From Croceivirga sp009797885 (GTDB lineage Bacteria > Bacteroidota > Bacteroidia > Flavobacteriales > Flavobacteriaceae), in contig AP035880.1 in the NCBI GenBank assembly GCA_045866215.1, forward strand, positions 4,340,001-4,404,000: a DNA stretch of 64,000 bases, given 5' to 3'. This document shows positions 1 through 9,198 of this stretch, piece by piece. A program made the position numbers and the translations under genes. The notes below the pieces were generated by a model, which saw only the letters and a list, made by a program, of their open reading frames with translations, ran no database searches and was not told the origin of the DNA. Positions within the stretch are counted from its first letter, which is position 1. Each line of letters opens with the position of its first letter.

Positions 1-530
1 TTGTAGATGACCTCCATAGGTATGTCAACGCCAAAATTTTTCTTTAAATCATGGTTGATATGTGTTGAGTTCGAAAAAAGCGAGTCACATTTGTTGTAAA
101 ACAGGGGGTAGGCAGTTTTTGAAATATATAATGATAGTTTGCTCGTTATGTTGTCAGACGGAAATCCCCGTTCGCTAATAACCATTTTACAGTTTTTGTT
201 GAATAGTGATACGATACCACTAACTATGTTTGGAAAGGCTAGAAATGCGATTGAATAATGAATGTTACGCGTTCTCAATAGTTTTCGGTAGTTGCGGCAG
301 AATTTGACAAAGTCAGAAAATTTCTGAAATACACCCCTTTCCTCGGAGGGCTCCGTGCTAAAAACCACTAAATCGACCTCTTTGGGAATATCAAAATGAA
401 CCTGATTGTAAAAGAGCACAAGGGATACGTTGAAGTCTTTGATCAGTTCCTTTAAGAGTAGGCTGATTACTTTTTGGGCTCCACCGCTACCCATTGTTAT
501 GGTTAGAATACTTAGGTTTTGTTTGTTCAT
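1..530 (-). CDS. GT4-type glycosyltransferase, N-terminal part (runs off the window)
   Basis: This gene begins at an ATG at 528-530 on the minus strand and continues past position 1, so only the first 176 residues are visible. The start reads MNKQNLSILTITMGSGGAQK, with the Gly-Gly-Ala-rich loop near residues 14-20 that opens the N-terminal Rossmann domain of GT-B glycosyltransferases of family GT4. The segment near residues 140-176 (nucleophilic ERG-type turn, then FSNST) also fits. The donor-binding C-terminal domain lies outside the window. It is the last visible gene of the minus-strand polysaccharide arm and probably adds one sugar of the repeat unit on the cytoplasmic side of the inner membrane. 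Sugar and linkage cannot be told from sequence. Confidence 0.8.
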   Translation of the reverse strand, partial: MNKQNLSILTITMGSGGAQKVISLLLKELIKDFNVSLVLFYNQVHFDIPKEVDLVVFSTEPSEERGVFQKFSDFVKFCRNYRKLLRTRNIHYSIAFLAFPNIVSGIVSLFNKNCKMVISERGFPSDNITSKLSLYISKTAYPLFYNKCDSLFSNSTHINHDLKKNFGVDIPMEVIY

Positions 531-612
531 TTAAAAAATTATTTGAATAACTGGTGCACTCAAATCAATGTTCCCGCACTTTCAAATTGATTCGTAAAAC
601 ATGGTTTTATAT

Positions 613-1113
613 TTATTTAAAGTTGAACCGCTTGGTGAAAGCCCTACGGAATTGTTGCTTATTCACTTCTTTAAAGCCAAAATACTCCATAAGCTGGAAG
701 AACGATTCAAAGACCTGTTTCATTTGGTCATTGACCATTTTTTCTGCATATTGGTAACTTGTATCGTTCAAAACAAAAAACGATTTGTCATTCCGAGGAT
801 TGTTAGTTACGTAGGTTTCAAGCTCATTTTGAAACCATTTTTTTAGGGGCATGGTGAAGCCTGCTTTGGGGCCGCTTAAGAGGTCTTCTTGCACATCCTT
901 GAAAAGAATTTCCTTTAAAATGCGTTTTTGATTTTTTGCTTTGAATTTAAAATCTGTGGGTAATCTATTGGCAAATTCCAATATTCGATAGTCCAAAAGC
1001 GAGAATTTTGCCTCCAAGGAAAATGCCATTGAAGTCCTGTCCATATTGGTATCGATGTCTCTGTTCAAGTACATTTTAAGACTAAGATCGGAAGCGTTTT
1101 CGCAAATGTTTGT
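613..1113 (-). pseudogene. C-terminal remnant of asparagine synthetase (AsnB family)
   Basis: About 165 codons are open on the minus strand and match only the C-terminal end of the ATP-PPase domain of glutamine-hydrolysing asparagine synthetases: the DRTSMAFSLEAKFSLLD block (family consensus DR-SMA-SLE-R-PFLD), then the K-GF--PLKKW block and a long C-terminal helix. The glutaminase domain and the SGGxDS PP-loop are absent. Reading back, the frame is open to the TAA stop of the upstream glycosyltransferase at 1114-1116 and is in the same frame as that gene; the first ATG is at 1072-1074. AsnB homologues are common amidotransferases of polysaccharide loci. This one looks like a deletion remnant with no expected catalytic activity. 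A short functional protein cannot be fully excluded. Confidence 0.75.
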
Positions 1114-2202
1114 TTATCCATTTAAAAGTCTTTTAAATAAGTTTTCATAAAGCCCAACGATTTTTTCACTATTATATTTTTCATACACTGTGGTATGAAT
1201 TACTGTAGGGTCCCATTTTCTATCTGAGTTCAAACAGGATAAAAACTCTTCTTCATTGCCTACTAGAAACCCATTTATATTGTGTTCAATTATTTCTTTG
1301 GTTCCTCCGGGCACATTAAAGGCTAAAACTGGGGTTCCGGCAACACAACTTTCCAATACTGCATTCGGAAATCCCTCAACAAACGAACCTTGAAGAAATA
1401 AATCATGTGTTTTCAAATATTGGTATACGTCATCAGTATGCTGAATGTGCGTTATCCTATCTTCCAAGTTAAGTTCTTTGATACGCTCAAATATTACATC
1501 TTTCTCTGTACCAGAACCAATTATCGTGTATTGAAAGGGTTTTTTTAGTTTGGCAAGTAATTCAAGAACTCGAAGATGCCCCTTTTCCTGACTGAGTCTG
1601 CCAATCGTGATAAACTTAGTTATGCCTGAGATAGCCGACTTGCTTTTAGGTTTTATGGTTAGGGTTATGGGGTTGTTGATGATGTCAATCTTAGTATCGG
1701 GAATGTTATATATTTTTTTGAAATCCTCGGCCATATCCCTGGATTGACAAATAACGCAATCTACCTGATCGTACGCTATTTTTGAAAGAAGGCCACTGAA
1801 ATTCCCAAGTTTTCTGGATTTCCCAAATTTACTCCTTTCACTAATGACGCTTGATTCCCTAATGGCAAACTTGGTTTTGGCAAAGAAAAAAGACAGAAGG
1901 CCCATAATGGTATTTAAGTGCCCAATTGAACTCAGTACCACATTCGGTCGATATGAATATAACACCGAAAACAAAGCGGGAATTGCGTACAGCACCCTGT
2001 CCTTATTTAAAAACTTCACCTCAATCCCTTTAATCTTATATTTTGCTTCGGCTTCGTGACCTACAATAATGAGATAAGATTCAAAATATTTCCTGTTAAT
2101 ATTTTGGGCGATGTATGCAATTATTTTTTCGGCACCTCCAGCGGTCAACGTGGGTAAAACGAAAAGAATTTTTATTTTGTTGCCATTCATTGTTAATGTC
2201 AT
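1114..2202 (-). CDS. GT4 glycosyltransferase
   Basis: A 362-residue GT-B fold protein of family GT4, the usual size for the family. The N-terminal domain starts KILFVLPTLTAGGAEK; the C-terminal domain starts near residue 190 with ITIGRLSQEKG and carries the E-x7-E donor-phosphate motif in EGFPNAVLESC followed by the GTKEII helix. It should transfer one sugar from a nucleotide donor onto the lipid-linked repeat unit in the cytoplasm. Two ATGs are possible (2202 and 2190); the second gives the more typical MNGNKIKILF start. It lies 36 bases downstream of the polymerase gene in the same direction, and its stop codon abuts the asparagine synthetase remnant in the same frame. Confidence 0.9.
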   Translation of the reverse strand: MTLTMNGNKIKILFVLPTLTAGGAEKIIAYIAQNINRKYFESYLIIVGHEAEAKYKIKGIEVKFLNKDRVLYAIPALFSVLYSYRPNVVLSSIGHLNTIMGLLSFFFAKTKFAIRESSVISERSKFGKSRKLGNFSGLLSKIAYDQVDCVICQSRDMAEDFKKIYNIPDTKIDIINNPITLTIKPKSKSAISGITKFITIGRLSQEKGHLRVLELLAKLKKPFQYTIIGSGTEKDVIFERIKELNLEDRITHIQHTDDVYQYLKTHDLFLQGSFVEGFPNAVLESCVAGTPVLAFNVPGGTKEIIEHNINGFLVGNEEEFLSCLNSDRKWDPTVIHTTVYEKYNSEKIVGLYENLFKRLLNG

Positions 2203-2238
2203 AAAATCTAAAAGGCCAATACTTTTGTATTATCGACC

Positions 2239-3531
2239 TTAAAGATGGTCTTTGTGCACCAAATCCATCTTTTGCTTATTATTAGTAAGGGATTCTGTTG
2301 ATATAAGGATCAGTACCATTAAATAAGGATAATCTGAGCTTAGTATAAAATCATTATGAAAACTGGAATGTATTAAATAGGCAAGCAATGCTAATCTAAA
2401 AAATACAATGAATTTTGGCTCCAAGAACTTGATATGACGCAAAATAAATATTACAAAGGCCGTAAATAGAAAATAGCCAATTATTGAGTAATGAAAACCA
2501 ATATTAACAATCCCATTATGTGCAGATAGCACTAGTATCCCGGGATTTTTATATCGGGTAAACATCTCATTTTTTATTTTCATATAATCTTCATCCGCGA
2601 CACCAAACGGGTAATTCATTACGGTATATATTCCAGTTGCCCATAATAGGGGTCTATTTTCACTGTGATTTTGAACCAATCTGCTATTTCCAAATGTCAA
2701 AACATCTTTACTCGCGTAAACCACAATTATGGCAAGTAGTGCTCCAGATATGATAACTAACTTATTTAGGGTATTTTTAATTGAAGGAACAAAAAACAAA
2801 TACCCAAAAACAAGAAATATTTCAGCGAGAAGTAATGACCTGGTTTGGGTCAATATCGAAGCGATAAACACCAAAATTAAAAATGCCAAATAGATTCTTC
2901 TTTTTAGTTTTAGGTACATATAGAAACCAATAATAAAACTACTGATTGCGAAATAAGAAAAACCTATAGATGAATTAAAAGGTCCGGAAAGTCTAAAACG
3001 GTCGGCGAATCCACCGCCTGCGATATATACTTCTTCCAACATCAGTTTATCTTCTATTCCATGTACGTTACTCGCAGAATATAAGAATTGCTTGAACCCC
3101 ATCATTTGGCTTGCCATTGGAGACAAGGGATGGTGCAAGAGAGCGAACAGTATTATTAAAAAATGAATTACAAGAATTATATTAACATATTCTATTTTCT
3201 TCTTTACCAGTATTAGAAACAAAAATGAGTAAACCAGAAAGGAAAGACACTTTACAAAAAATTTGTATACGAATTCAAATTCCATTTTTCCTTGGAGAAC
3301 TAAGTATAAATTCATCAATAATTGCAGTAATGCAAAGAGAATTATAAAAGTGTTCCATTTTTTGAAAAATGGATTTATCCTAATTTCAGATATATATTGT
3401 TTAATAAAAGCAAAGAATAAAATAAATTCTAAAAACCTATCATAACTTAACCCCAGGACAGGGACTTTAAAATGTATAAATACATTGTCCAAGGCCAATA
3501 ATACCGCAATTATGATATATACTGTTCTCAT
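2239..3531 (-). CDS. O-antigen/capsule polymerase-like integral membrane protein (Wzy/WaaL type)
   Basis: A 430-residue protein with roughly ten to twelve hydrophobic segments and a larger hydrophilic loop between about residues 270 and 340 that contains an ENRPLLWATG stretch. This layout is typical of Wzy polymerases and O-antigen ligases (Wzy_C-like fold), which are too divergent to be told apart by eye. In a Wzx/Wzy-dependent locus it most likely polymerises undecaprenyl-linked repeat units at the periplasmic face. Its ATG at 3529-3531 overlaps the TGA of the upstream glycosyltransferase by four bases, indicating translational coupling. It is rich in Phe, Ile and Leu and AT-rich, as serotype-specific genes usually are. 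Confidence 0.8.
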   Translation of the reverse strand: MRTVYIIIAVLLALDNVFIHFKVPVLGLSYDRFLEFILFFAFIKQYISEIRINPFFKKWNTFIILFALLQLLMNLYLVLQGKMEFEFVYKFFVKCLSFLVYSFLFLILVKKKIEYVNIILVIHFLIILFALLHHPLSPMASQMMGFKQFLYSASNVHGIEDKLMLEEVYIAGGGFADRFRLSGPFNSSIGFSYFAISSFIIGFYMYLKLKRRIYLAFLILVFIASILTQTRSLLLAEIFLVFGYLFFVPSIKNTLNKLVIISGALLAIIVVYASKDVLTFGNSRLVQNHSENRPLLWATGIYTVMNYPFGVADEDYMKIKNEMFTRYKNPGILVLSAHNGIVNIGFHYSIIGYFLFTAFVIFILRHIKFLEPKFIVFFRLALLAYLIHSSFHNDFILSSDYPYLMVLILISTESLTNNKQKMDLVHKDHL

Positions 3532-4652
3532 TTAAGTTGCCCAATTACCACCTGTTTATAAAAGCTGTCAATCCCGTGGTTGTCTTCAATAAGTTTTAAA
3601 CTTCCCAGGCCATACTCCATAAGCGTGTTTTTATCCAACATTTCACTTAATACGTTGTCCAAATCTCCGAAGTCCTTACTATATCTAAAAATTCGCCCGT
3701 TCACTCCATCCTTTATATAACATTTGGTGCCATTTCTATTGGAACTTACTACTGCCAAACCGCAGGCCATAGCCTCCAATATTGAAAAAGCTGCAGGTTC
3801 TGCATGACTTGGTAGGATAAATAGATCGGAAGATTTTAACAGACTAAATACCTCGTTATGCTTGATATTTAACTTAAGGGACACCTGAGATTCAAATAGT
3901 TTGATTTTTTCCTTAATCCTATCAAGATATTGATAGTTTTGAACGGAGATACATTCAGACACGATAACTAAAGAGTTGCTTTCTGATCCAAAGAAATTGA
4001 TTCTTATTAAAGAATCAATTAATTCAATTATATTTTTTCTTTCCTGCATTTTCCCTATTGTAATCAACTTAATCCCAGGAGTTTTCCCTTTATTTCTTAC
4101 TGAGATTTTAGTAACTAACTTATTTATCACAAAAGGCGTATAAAGTGTATTTGGAACTATTGCATCAATTTCTTCGCCATAGACCGGTGTTATTTGCTGT
4201 ATACCCGCAACTCCAAAAAGTCGATATAAGAACTTCCTTTTTGAACTAATATTTTCTTTGTATTTATTTTGCGTATATAAATAGATTTTTTTCCCCAATA
4301 GTAATGAGATGATCATATGTTGTATTGAGATGAGATTTCGTAGATTTCTTATGATCACAGCATCTGGGCTTGAATCGCGGTATATTTTTCTACAATGTGA
4401 GAAGGATGTCAAATGATATTTACTTATTATTTCTCTATCTTTTGCATTTACAACGTTCTTGTCCCTTAGGGTAAACTTTGTAATTAATGATGGTTCTGAA
4501 ATTATAGGTGTAACGTACTTATGGTTTTCGCTACCACCAACATAGATTGATAAAAAAGATACCTCAACATTTTTTTGAATTAATTGTTTGGTGAGGAAAT
4601 ATTGATTGGTATGAAATCTTGGTGCAATAAATAAAACCCTATTTCTATGCAT
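3528..4652 (-). CDS. GT4 glycosyltransferase
   Basis: A 374-residue GT-B protein. The C-terminal donor domain is clear: ITIGKMQERKN near residue 197 and the E-x7-E motif in EPAAFSILEAMACG near residue 284, followed by GTKCYIKDGVNGRIF. The N-terminal acceptor domain is divergent, lacking the common glycine-rich loop, as expected for acceptor-specific enzymes of variable polysaccharide loci. It overlaps the flippase gene upstream by eight bases and the polymerase gene downstream by four, so the three are a translationally coupled unit. Predicted role: adding one sugar to the lipid-linked repeat unit. Substrate unknown. Confidence 0.88.
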   Translation of the reverse strand: MHRNRVLFIAPRFHTNQYFLTKQLIQKNVEVSFLSIYVGGSENHKYVTPIISEPSLITKFTLRDKNVVNAKDREIISKYHLTSFSHCRKIYRDSSPDAVIIRNLRNLISIQHMIISLLLGKKIYLYTQNKYKENISSKRKFLYRLFGVAGIQQITPVYGEEIDAIVPNTLYTPFVINKLVTKISVRNKGKTPGIKLITIGKMQERKNIIELIDSLIRINFFGSESNSLVIVSECISVQNYQYLDRIKEKIKLFESQVSLKLNIKHNEVFSLLKSSDLFILPSHAEPAAFSILEAMACGLAVVSSNRNGTKCYIKDGVNGRIFRYSKDFGDLDNVLSEMLDKNTLMEYGLGSLKLIEDNHGIDSFYKQVVIGQLK

Positions 4653-6174
4653 TGTATTTTCTTAAGACCCGAATTTTCATAAGTTTTTGCTTTACAACTG
4701 AAGGTAAAACTTGTAACACTTGAGTAATAATTGTTGAATTCTGATTATTAAAAACTATGTAATCCTTATGGATAAATACAAAAAGCATTACAGGCACATA
4801 TAGTGTTATAGTGATAACTAAATGTATCCATTGAGAGGTGATATTGTAATAATATAATAGCATAGTAAAAATTATAAAAGGAGCTGACAAGGCTAAGACT
4901 TTAATATGTAACGCATAATAATACCGTGATGGAAACTTTAGTTCCTTGTACAACCGGTAGCTTACTTGTAAATAATTGAGAACAGTGGCATTAAGTACCC
5001 CAAAGGCCACTCCGTTTAGCCCAAAGTAATATCCCCCTATTAAAGTGCTGGAAACCATTAATAAAGCAAATATCAGTTGATAATAAGCTCCTCGATATAT
5101 AATTCCAAGCGCCTTGATGTAAGATTTATTTATTTTAGTTCCGAAACGATAAGCGAGGCCTAAAATTAATATCTTAAGTGGGACGATGACTTCTTGCCAT
5201 TGGTCACCTAATAAGGTATTTACAATTAGTTCAGCATTAATAAATATTAATACTGCAATTGGAATTAACAGCGCGAAACAGAGTGAATTACTGAATAGGT
5301 AAAAATCGGATAATTTTTTTTTTTGATCTTGTTTTTGTGCTAGGATCGGGAACAATACCCTGTCAAAAATCTTACCAAAAAACATGGCTGGCATTGACAT
5401 GATCTGAAAGGCTTTGGAATATATTCCCAAAACGACCGTTCCATACAGTTTTCCAACCACAATGTTATCCGCATTTTCTGCAAAATAATTGAAGACAGAA
5501 CCCAAAGTATGACCTGAACCAAAATAAAGAAGATCGCGCACCACTTTTTTGTGAAAACGGAATGAAAAACGTGGTCTTTTGAAATAGGTAAGTATAATTA
5601 ATGATATCATTAAAGATGCAAACTGGCCAAGTATTAAAGACCAGTATCCATAGTTTAAATATGCCAAAACAATTGCAATAATGCCACTACCTGAGATGTA
5701 TGAAATTAAATCAATCTTCACCAAGAGTGAAAATTGCAAGTTTCTTCTCAATAGGGCACCACTAACACTGCTTACACTTCTTAAGGGAAAGAAAATTGCA
5801 AAAAACTGAATTGCCAAATCCGCATTTTGGAGTTCAAAAAAAGTTCCTATCCAAGGAGCCAAAAGATAAAACAGGATGCCTATGGTTAAACCGATGATAA
5901 GGGACAAAGTAAAGCCCAATGAAATATGCTTGCTATGTATATTGGGCAATTGAATAAGTGCACTTCCAATGCCCATTTCCCTGAACAGATCGGAAAAAGA
6001 GACAAGGATCATAATAATTGCCACCACGCCAAACTCTTCAGGAGTTAGTAAACGGGCTAAGATGCCAATAACAAATAGCTGCAAGAATACGGTAACAATC
6101 GAACCTGAGAAATTCCATAAGATACCTGAAATGCCTTTTTTCGTTGCAGATTCCTTGGAGCTATTAAAATTCAT
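4645..6174 (-). CDS. wzx: Wzx-type polysaccharide flippase (MOP superfamily, WzxC-like)
   Basis: I choose the ATG at 6172-6174 (MNFNSSKESATKKGISG); a longer reading from a TTG at 6213 is possible but less likely. The roughly 509-residue protein has about fourteen hydrophobic helices. Its N-terminal half carries the pattern of the WzxC/RfbX family (LARLLTPEEFGVVAII, FSDLFREMGIGSALIQ), and the middle the FGSGHTLGSVFNYFAENADN region. Such proteins flip undecaprenyl-diphosphate-linked repeat units across the inner membrane, pairing with the polymerase at 2239-3531 and the Wza/Wzc export parts at 25373-28563. It is the first gene of the 6174-1 glycosyltransferase sub-operon. Confidence 0.92.
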   Translation of the reverse strand: MNFNSSKESATKKGISGILWNFSGSIVTVFLQLFVIGILARLLTPEEFGVVAIIMILVSFSDLFREMGIGSALIQLPNIHSKHISLGFTLSLIIGLTIGILFYLLAPWIGTFFELQNADLAIQFFAIFFPLRSVSSVSGALLRRNLQFSLLVKIDLISYISGSGIIAIVLAYLNYGYWSLILGQFASLMISLIILTYFKRPRFSFRFHKKVVRDLLYFGSGHTLGSVFNYFAENADNIVVGKLYGTVVLGIYSKAFQIMSMPAMFFGKIFDRVLFPILAQKQDQKKKLSDFYLFSNSLCFALLIPIAVLIFINAELIVNTLLGDQWQEVIVPLKILILGLAYRFGTKINKSYIKALGIIYRGAYYQLIFALLMVSSTLIGGYYFGLNGVAFGVLNATVLNYLQVSYRLYKELKFPSRYYYALHIKVLALSAPFIIFTMLLYYYNITSQWIHLVITITLYVPVMLFVFIHKDYIVFNNQNSTIITQVLQVLPSVVKQKLMKIRVLRKYNA

Positions 6175-6993
6175 ATATACTTGATTTACATTTCCACTTG
6201 ACCCGAAAGACAATAAATACTCTCAATTTTGTCTAAGTGATTGATATAAGCGAATATTCCAGAGGAGGTCTATCCAGTTCCCTAAAAATCTGCTGATACT
6301 ACCTTTTACTCTTTTCATGATTGGATAGAAAATGGGATTATTCGAATAATGCGATTCAGTATAAATTGGATTCAATTGCAAACCCTCTATTGAAATATTT
6401 AAATTCAATTTATATTCAAAGGTCACAAAAATAGAATTATAATTTGCCTTTTTTCTAGTGTATTGAATGTTATTATCGATGAATTACAATGCCCTTTGAG
6501 TGTAACCTTATCCTATTTGCCATCCTACCGAGATTAGGCGTCTGTAATAACCAGGGAATCTGGGCTATTTTTGTTAAATTCCATGTATGCGTTGCTGGAC
6601 ATATTCCCCCAATGAGCTGTTCGGTTGAAAACCGTTATAATCCTCTCTTCAAATATTGAATTTTCCTTGCCCATGCTCCAAGGAAAAACCAATTTGAATT
6701 AAGGCTATCCAAAAATTATGATATTTTCAAGCTACCTCAGTTTTTGGCCTTATATCACCAATAACCGCCAGCATTACCCAAAAGGTATAATCTCCTAAAT
6801 ATTGTTAAAAAAAAGTGCGTTTTGTCGAATAAAATGATCGATGAAAATCTAAACACAGCTTATTGACGTATCAAGGCAAATATCAATGGTGCGTTTCATC
6901 GAAAAAAAAACAATTTTCATCGATAAAAGCAAATATTTAAATAATTTCAACATCCAAATCGTGTGCAAGAAGAAATCTTAACCTATATTCCCC
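6175..6993. other. Intergenic region between the flippase gene and the PL1 lyase gene
   Basis: About 820 bases with no convincing gene. A minus-strand open stretch at 6223-6486 (about 85 codons, no ATG; GTG at 6424-6426 the only plausible start) gives a peptide I do not recognise, possibly a decayed gene end. The part nearest the lyase gene, 6815-6924, contains repeated TTTCATCGA motifs listed separately. Divergent promoters for the flippase unit and the lyase must lie here, but no site matches the flavobacterial TTG/TAnnTTTG consensus well enough to call. Confidence 0.6.
6815..6924. repeat. Clustered TTTCATCGA repeats upstream of the PL1 lyase gene
   Basis: Two imperfect direct copies start GTGCGTTT at 6815 and 6889, each followed by a TCGAA segment and an A-run. 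A perfect 12-base inverted pair is also present: ATCGATGAAAAT at 6837-6848 and ATTTTCATCGAT at 6913-6924. The nonamer TTTCATCGA therefore occurs three times within about 90 bases (6894-6902 and 6915-6923 on plus, 6838-6846 on minus). The cluster ends 69 bases before the lyase start codon, a natural position for an operator or a structured leader. The regulator is unknown. Confidence 0.5.
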
Positions 6994-8619
6994 ATGAACG
7001 TAGACACTAATTACCCCACAAAAGTGTGCCTCTATTCCATTTTATTCTTAATCTTCTTTTCATGTTCAAAAGATTCTGACCTATTCAATGAATATGTTCT
7101 CCAAAATCAGGAAATGGAATCTGGCAATGACAATTCCAATAAATTTGATGAACCACAGGATACTATTAGCACATCCAGTCAGGACACTATTAGCCCATCC
7201 GGTTCGGATAAGACAATTTATCTAACTGGCATGAAGGCTTTTCCAAGTGCCTTTGGAGCCGGGAAAGAATTAACAGGTGGTAGGGGCGGTAAGATATATG
7301 AGGTTACCAATCTGAATGATTCCGGACCTGGATCACTTCGAGAGGCGTTGACCGCCACTGGTCCTAGAATTGTTATTATTAAAGTGGAAGGCTTGGTTAA
7401 TTTACAGTCTCCCCTGCTAACCACAAGGGCTGCACAAGGTGATTTGACTATATGGGGACAGTTTGCACCAGGAAGAGGTTTAACGTTTAGGGGGCATAGA
7501 TTGGTAATGGATAATTCTACCAACATAATTATGCGTCACTTTACTGGACAAAACGAAGGAGATGTAGGATTTTCTACAATACGAGTTGAGGATTTACCTC
7601 CTGGAGGTGGGGTATATTTGGATCACATTTCAGCTAGATATGGCAGAGATCAAACCCTAGATGTTATTTCCAGGCATTCCGATAATAAAATAACAGTTGC
7701 TTATTGCCTTTTGGCGGAGGGGGACAGAGAACATAGGACTGGAGGCATACTAGGCGATTCAGGGAGTGGGGCTACGGATACTGGCCAAAGTACTTTTGCT
7801 AGGAATATGGTATATAATTTAAGCCATAGATTTCCTAACGTATCGGGTAGTGTGCATAAGCACGAAAATTATAATAATTACGGTGTAAACTTATTATCAA
7901 GAATTGTTAGAACAAATGGGGGAGTTTTGATAGATTATTTTTCAAATTATATGGAGAAGGGAAACAAAGCTCAAACTTCTTCCATTCCAGTAAATAAAAT
8001 GGGTCTTCCAAAGTCAGGCTTTAGAACATATACAGGTTGGAATTTTGTCGATGGAGTAGCTGACGAACCGGCGGATAATCAGAAAAATTTATGGGTTAAT
8101 TATAAGGATAATGATGCCGGTAAAGATAACCAACCAATTGAATCAAACCATTATGTAAATTCAAGACAACATTATTTTGAAGATCCAAATGACGGTATTT
8201 GGGACTGGATGGAAGTAAAGCAAAAGGTACTCGCTAGCGTTGGCCACAATAGAGGAATTAATAATGATGGGAGTCCAGGATTCTTCAGAGATGATAATGA
8301 TGCTAAATACGTTACAAATTCTTTAAAAAGCACGACAGAATCAACCTACAGAGCAGTTTCGGAATGGAGTAATTCGTCTTTCACGGGAATCTCCTTGTAC
8401 ACAGATACTGATGAGGACTATATGCCGGATTGGTTTGAGAATCAACATTCCCATTTGGATCCCAATGACCCCAACGACCGAGACACTATTACCCAAGACT
8501 GGGATTTTGGAGCATACCAAGTAAACAATAGTGCTGGGTATTCTAATCTGGAAATTTGCGCAGAGTTTTATGCTGGAGGTTTTGAGACCATGATAGATGG
8601 TACTAATGATATGCGGTAA
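6994..8619 (+). CDS. PL1 pectate-lyase-like secreted lipoprotein
   Basis: A 541-residue protein with a lipoprotein signal peptide (hydrophobic residues 11-22, Cys24 in FFSC), then a Ser/Thr/Asp-rich linker to about residue 75. From there a parallel beta-helix of the PL1/pectate lyase type begins: TGMKAFPSAFGAG, GGRGGKIYEVTNLNDSGPGSLREAL, then the IWGQFAPGRGLTFRG and YLDHISARYGRDQTLDV strands. A C-terminal DTDEDYMPDWFE segment resembles Asp-rich calcium-binding linkers. PL1 enzymes cleave polygalacturonate-like chains by beta-elimination. Its location inside a locus encoding two galacturonate-type sugar routes, on the opposite strand, suggests trimming or turnover of the cell's own polymer rather than plant pectin degradation. 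Outer-membrane anchoring is inferred. Confidence 0.85.
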   Translation: MNVDTNYPTKVCLYSILFLIFFSCSKDSDLFNEYVLQNQEMESGNDNSNKFDEPQDTISTSSQDTISPSGSDKTIYLTGMKAFPSAFGAGKELTGGRGGKIYEVTNLNDSGPGSLREALTATGPRIVIIKVEGLVNLQSPLLTTRAAQGDLTIWGQFAPGRGLTFRGHRLVMDNSTNIIMRHFTGQNEGDVGFSTIRVEDLPPGGGVYLDHISARYGRDQTLDVISRHSDNKITVAYCLLAEGDREHRTGGILGDSGSGATDTGQSTFARNMVYNLSHRFPNVSGSVHKHENYNNYGVNLLSRIVRTNGGVLIDYFSNYMEKGNKAQTSSIPVNKMGLPKSGFRTYTGWNFVDGVADEPADNQKNLWVNYKDNDAGKDNQPIESNHYVNSRQHYFEDPNDGIWDWMEVKQKVLASVGHNRGINNDGSPGFFRDDNDAKYVTNSLKSTTESTYRAVSEWSNSSFTGISLYTDTDEDYMPDWFENQHSHLDPNDPNDRDTITQDWDFGAYQVNNSAGYSNLEICAEFYAGGFETMIDGTNDMR

Positions 8620-9198
8620 AAATAATTTTTATCGCAAGCACCTTATTCTTCATTCTTATTTAGAGAAATTCAGAAGTAGTATAGCTTATTAATTTTCATT
8701 TTAATAGTCCTTTACTGTGCTAGTAGAAGGCCTTTTTTTGGGCCCTACCACCCATTTTTAGGGTTTGTTTTCACCTTAAGAGACAAAATATTTCAGCGTA
8801 TATCCACCCGATGGTTCTTTGGCAAAAGAGCGGTTGCGGTTAAACATTGCCGCTGTACCCCAGTCTTCATTTTGTAAAGGACAGCATTGCCTATCCCATG
8901 CAGCGCCAGCCCAAGGGGAAAACTGCGTTTGGGAAGTGGTATCTAGGGGACTATCTCCATTTCTATGATGTCTTTATCAAGTACTTTGCCATGGGCTTTG
9001 TTTTATGTTCAACAACGCAAATGTGTCCGCAGCCCCGACATTCTATCCAAATACAGGTCCAAGTGACCTCAATGCAATAAGGTCAAAGGGTATTTTTAGG
9101 ATTAGACCAATACATCAACTCGGGGTATGAAAAAGGTCTACCGGTTTTTAGCACCTATTTTAGTTAAGCCAATACCCGGAAATGTACTATTCTGCATT
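8620..9198. other. Intergenic region after the PL1 lyase gene
   Basis: About 580 bases between two convergent genes. It contains a weak hairpin at 8723-8748. A 77-codon plus-strand open frame at 8847-9080 gives a peptide I do not recognise, with no good start context; it may be decayed coding sequence. Nothing else is supported. Confidence 0.5.
8723..8748 (+). terminator. Possible terminator hairpin of the lyase gene
   Basis: GTAGAAGGCC is followed by seven T and GGGCCCTAC. The arms pair over GGCC and GTAG with a two-base bulge. It lies about 100 bases beyond the lyase stop. There is no long T-run after it, so this is a weak call. Confidence 0.3.

Noticed and set aside
6223..6486. Minus-strand open stretch of about 85 codons upstream of the flippase
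   Set aside because: It has no ATG, only a GTG, and the peptide is not recognisable. It may be a remnant, so it is mentioned only within the intergenic note.
8847..9080. 77-codon plus-strand frame after the PL1 lyase gene
   Set aside because: There is no family match, a poor start context and no conserved neighbour. Composition is not clearly coding.
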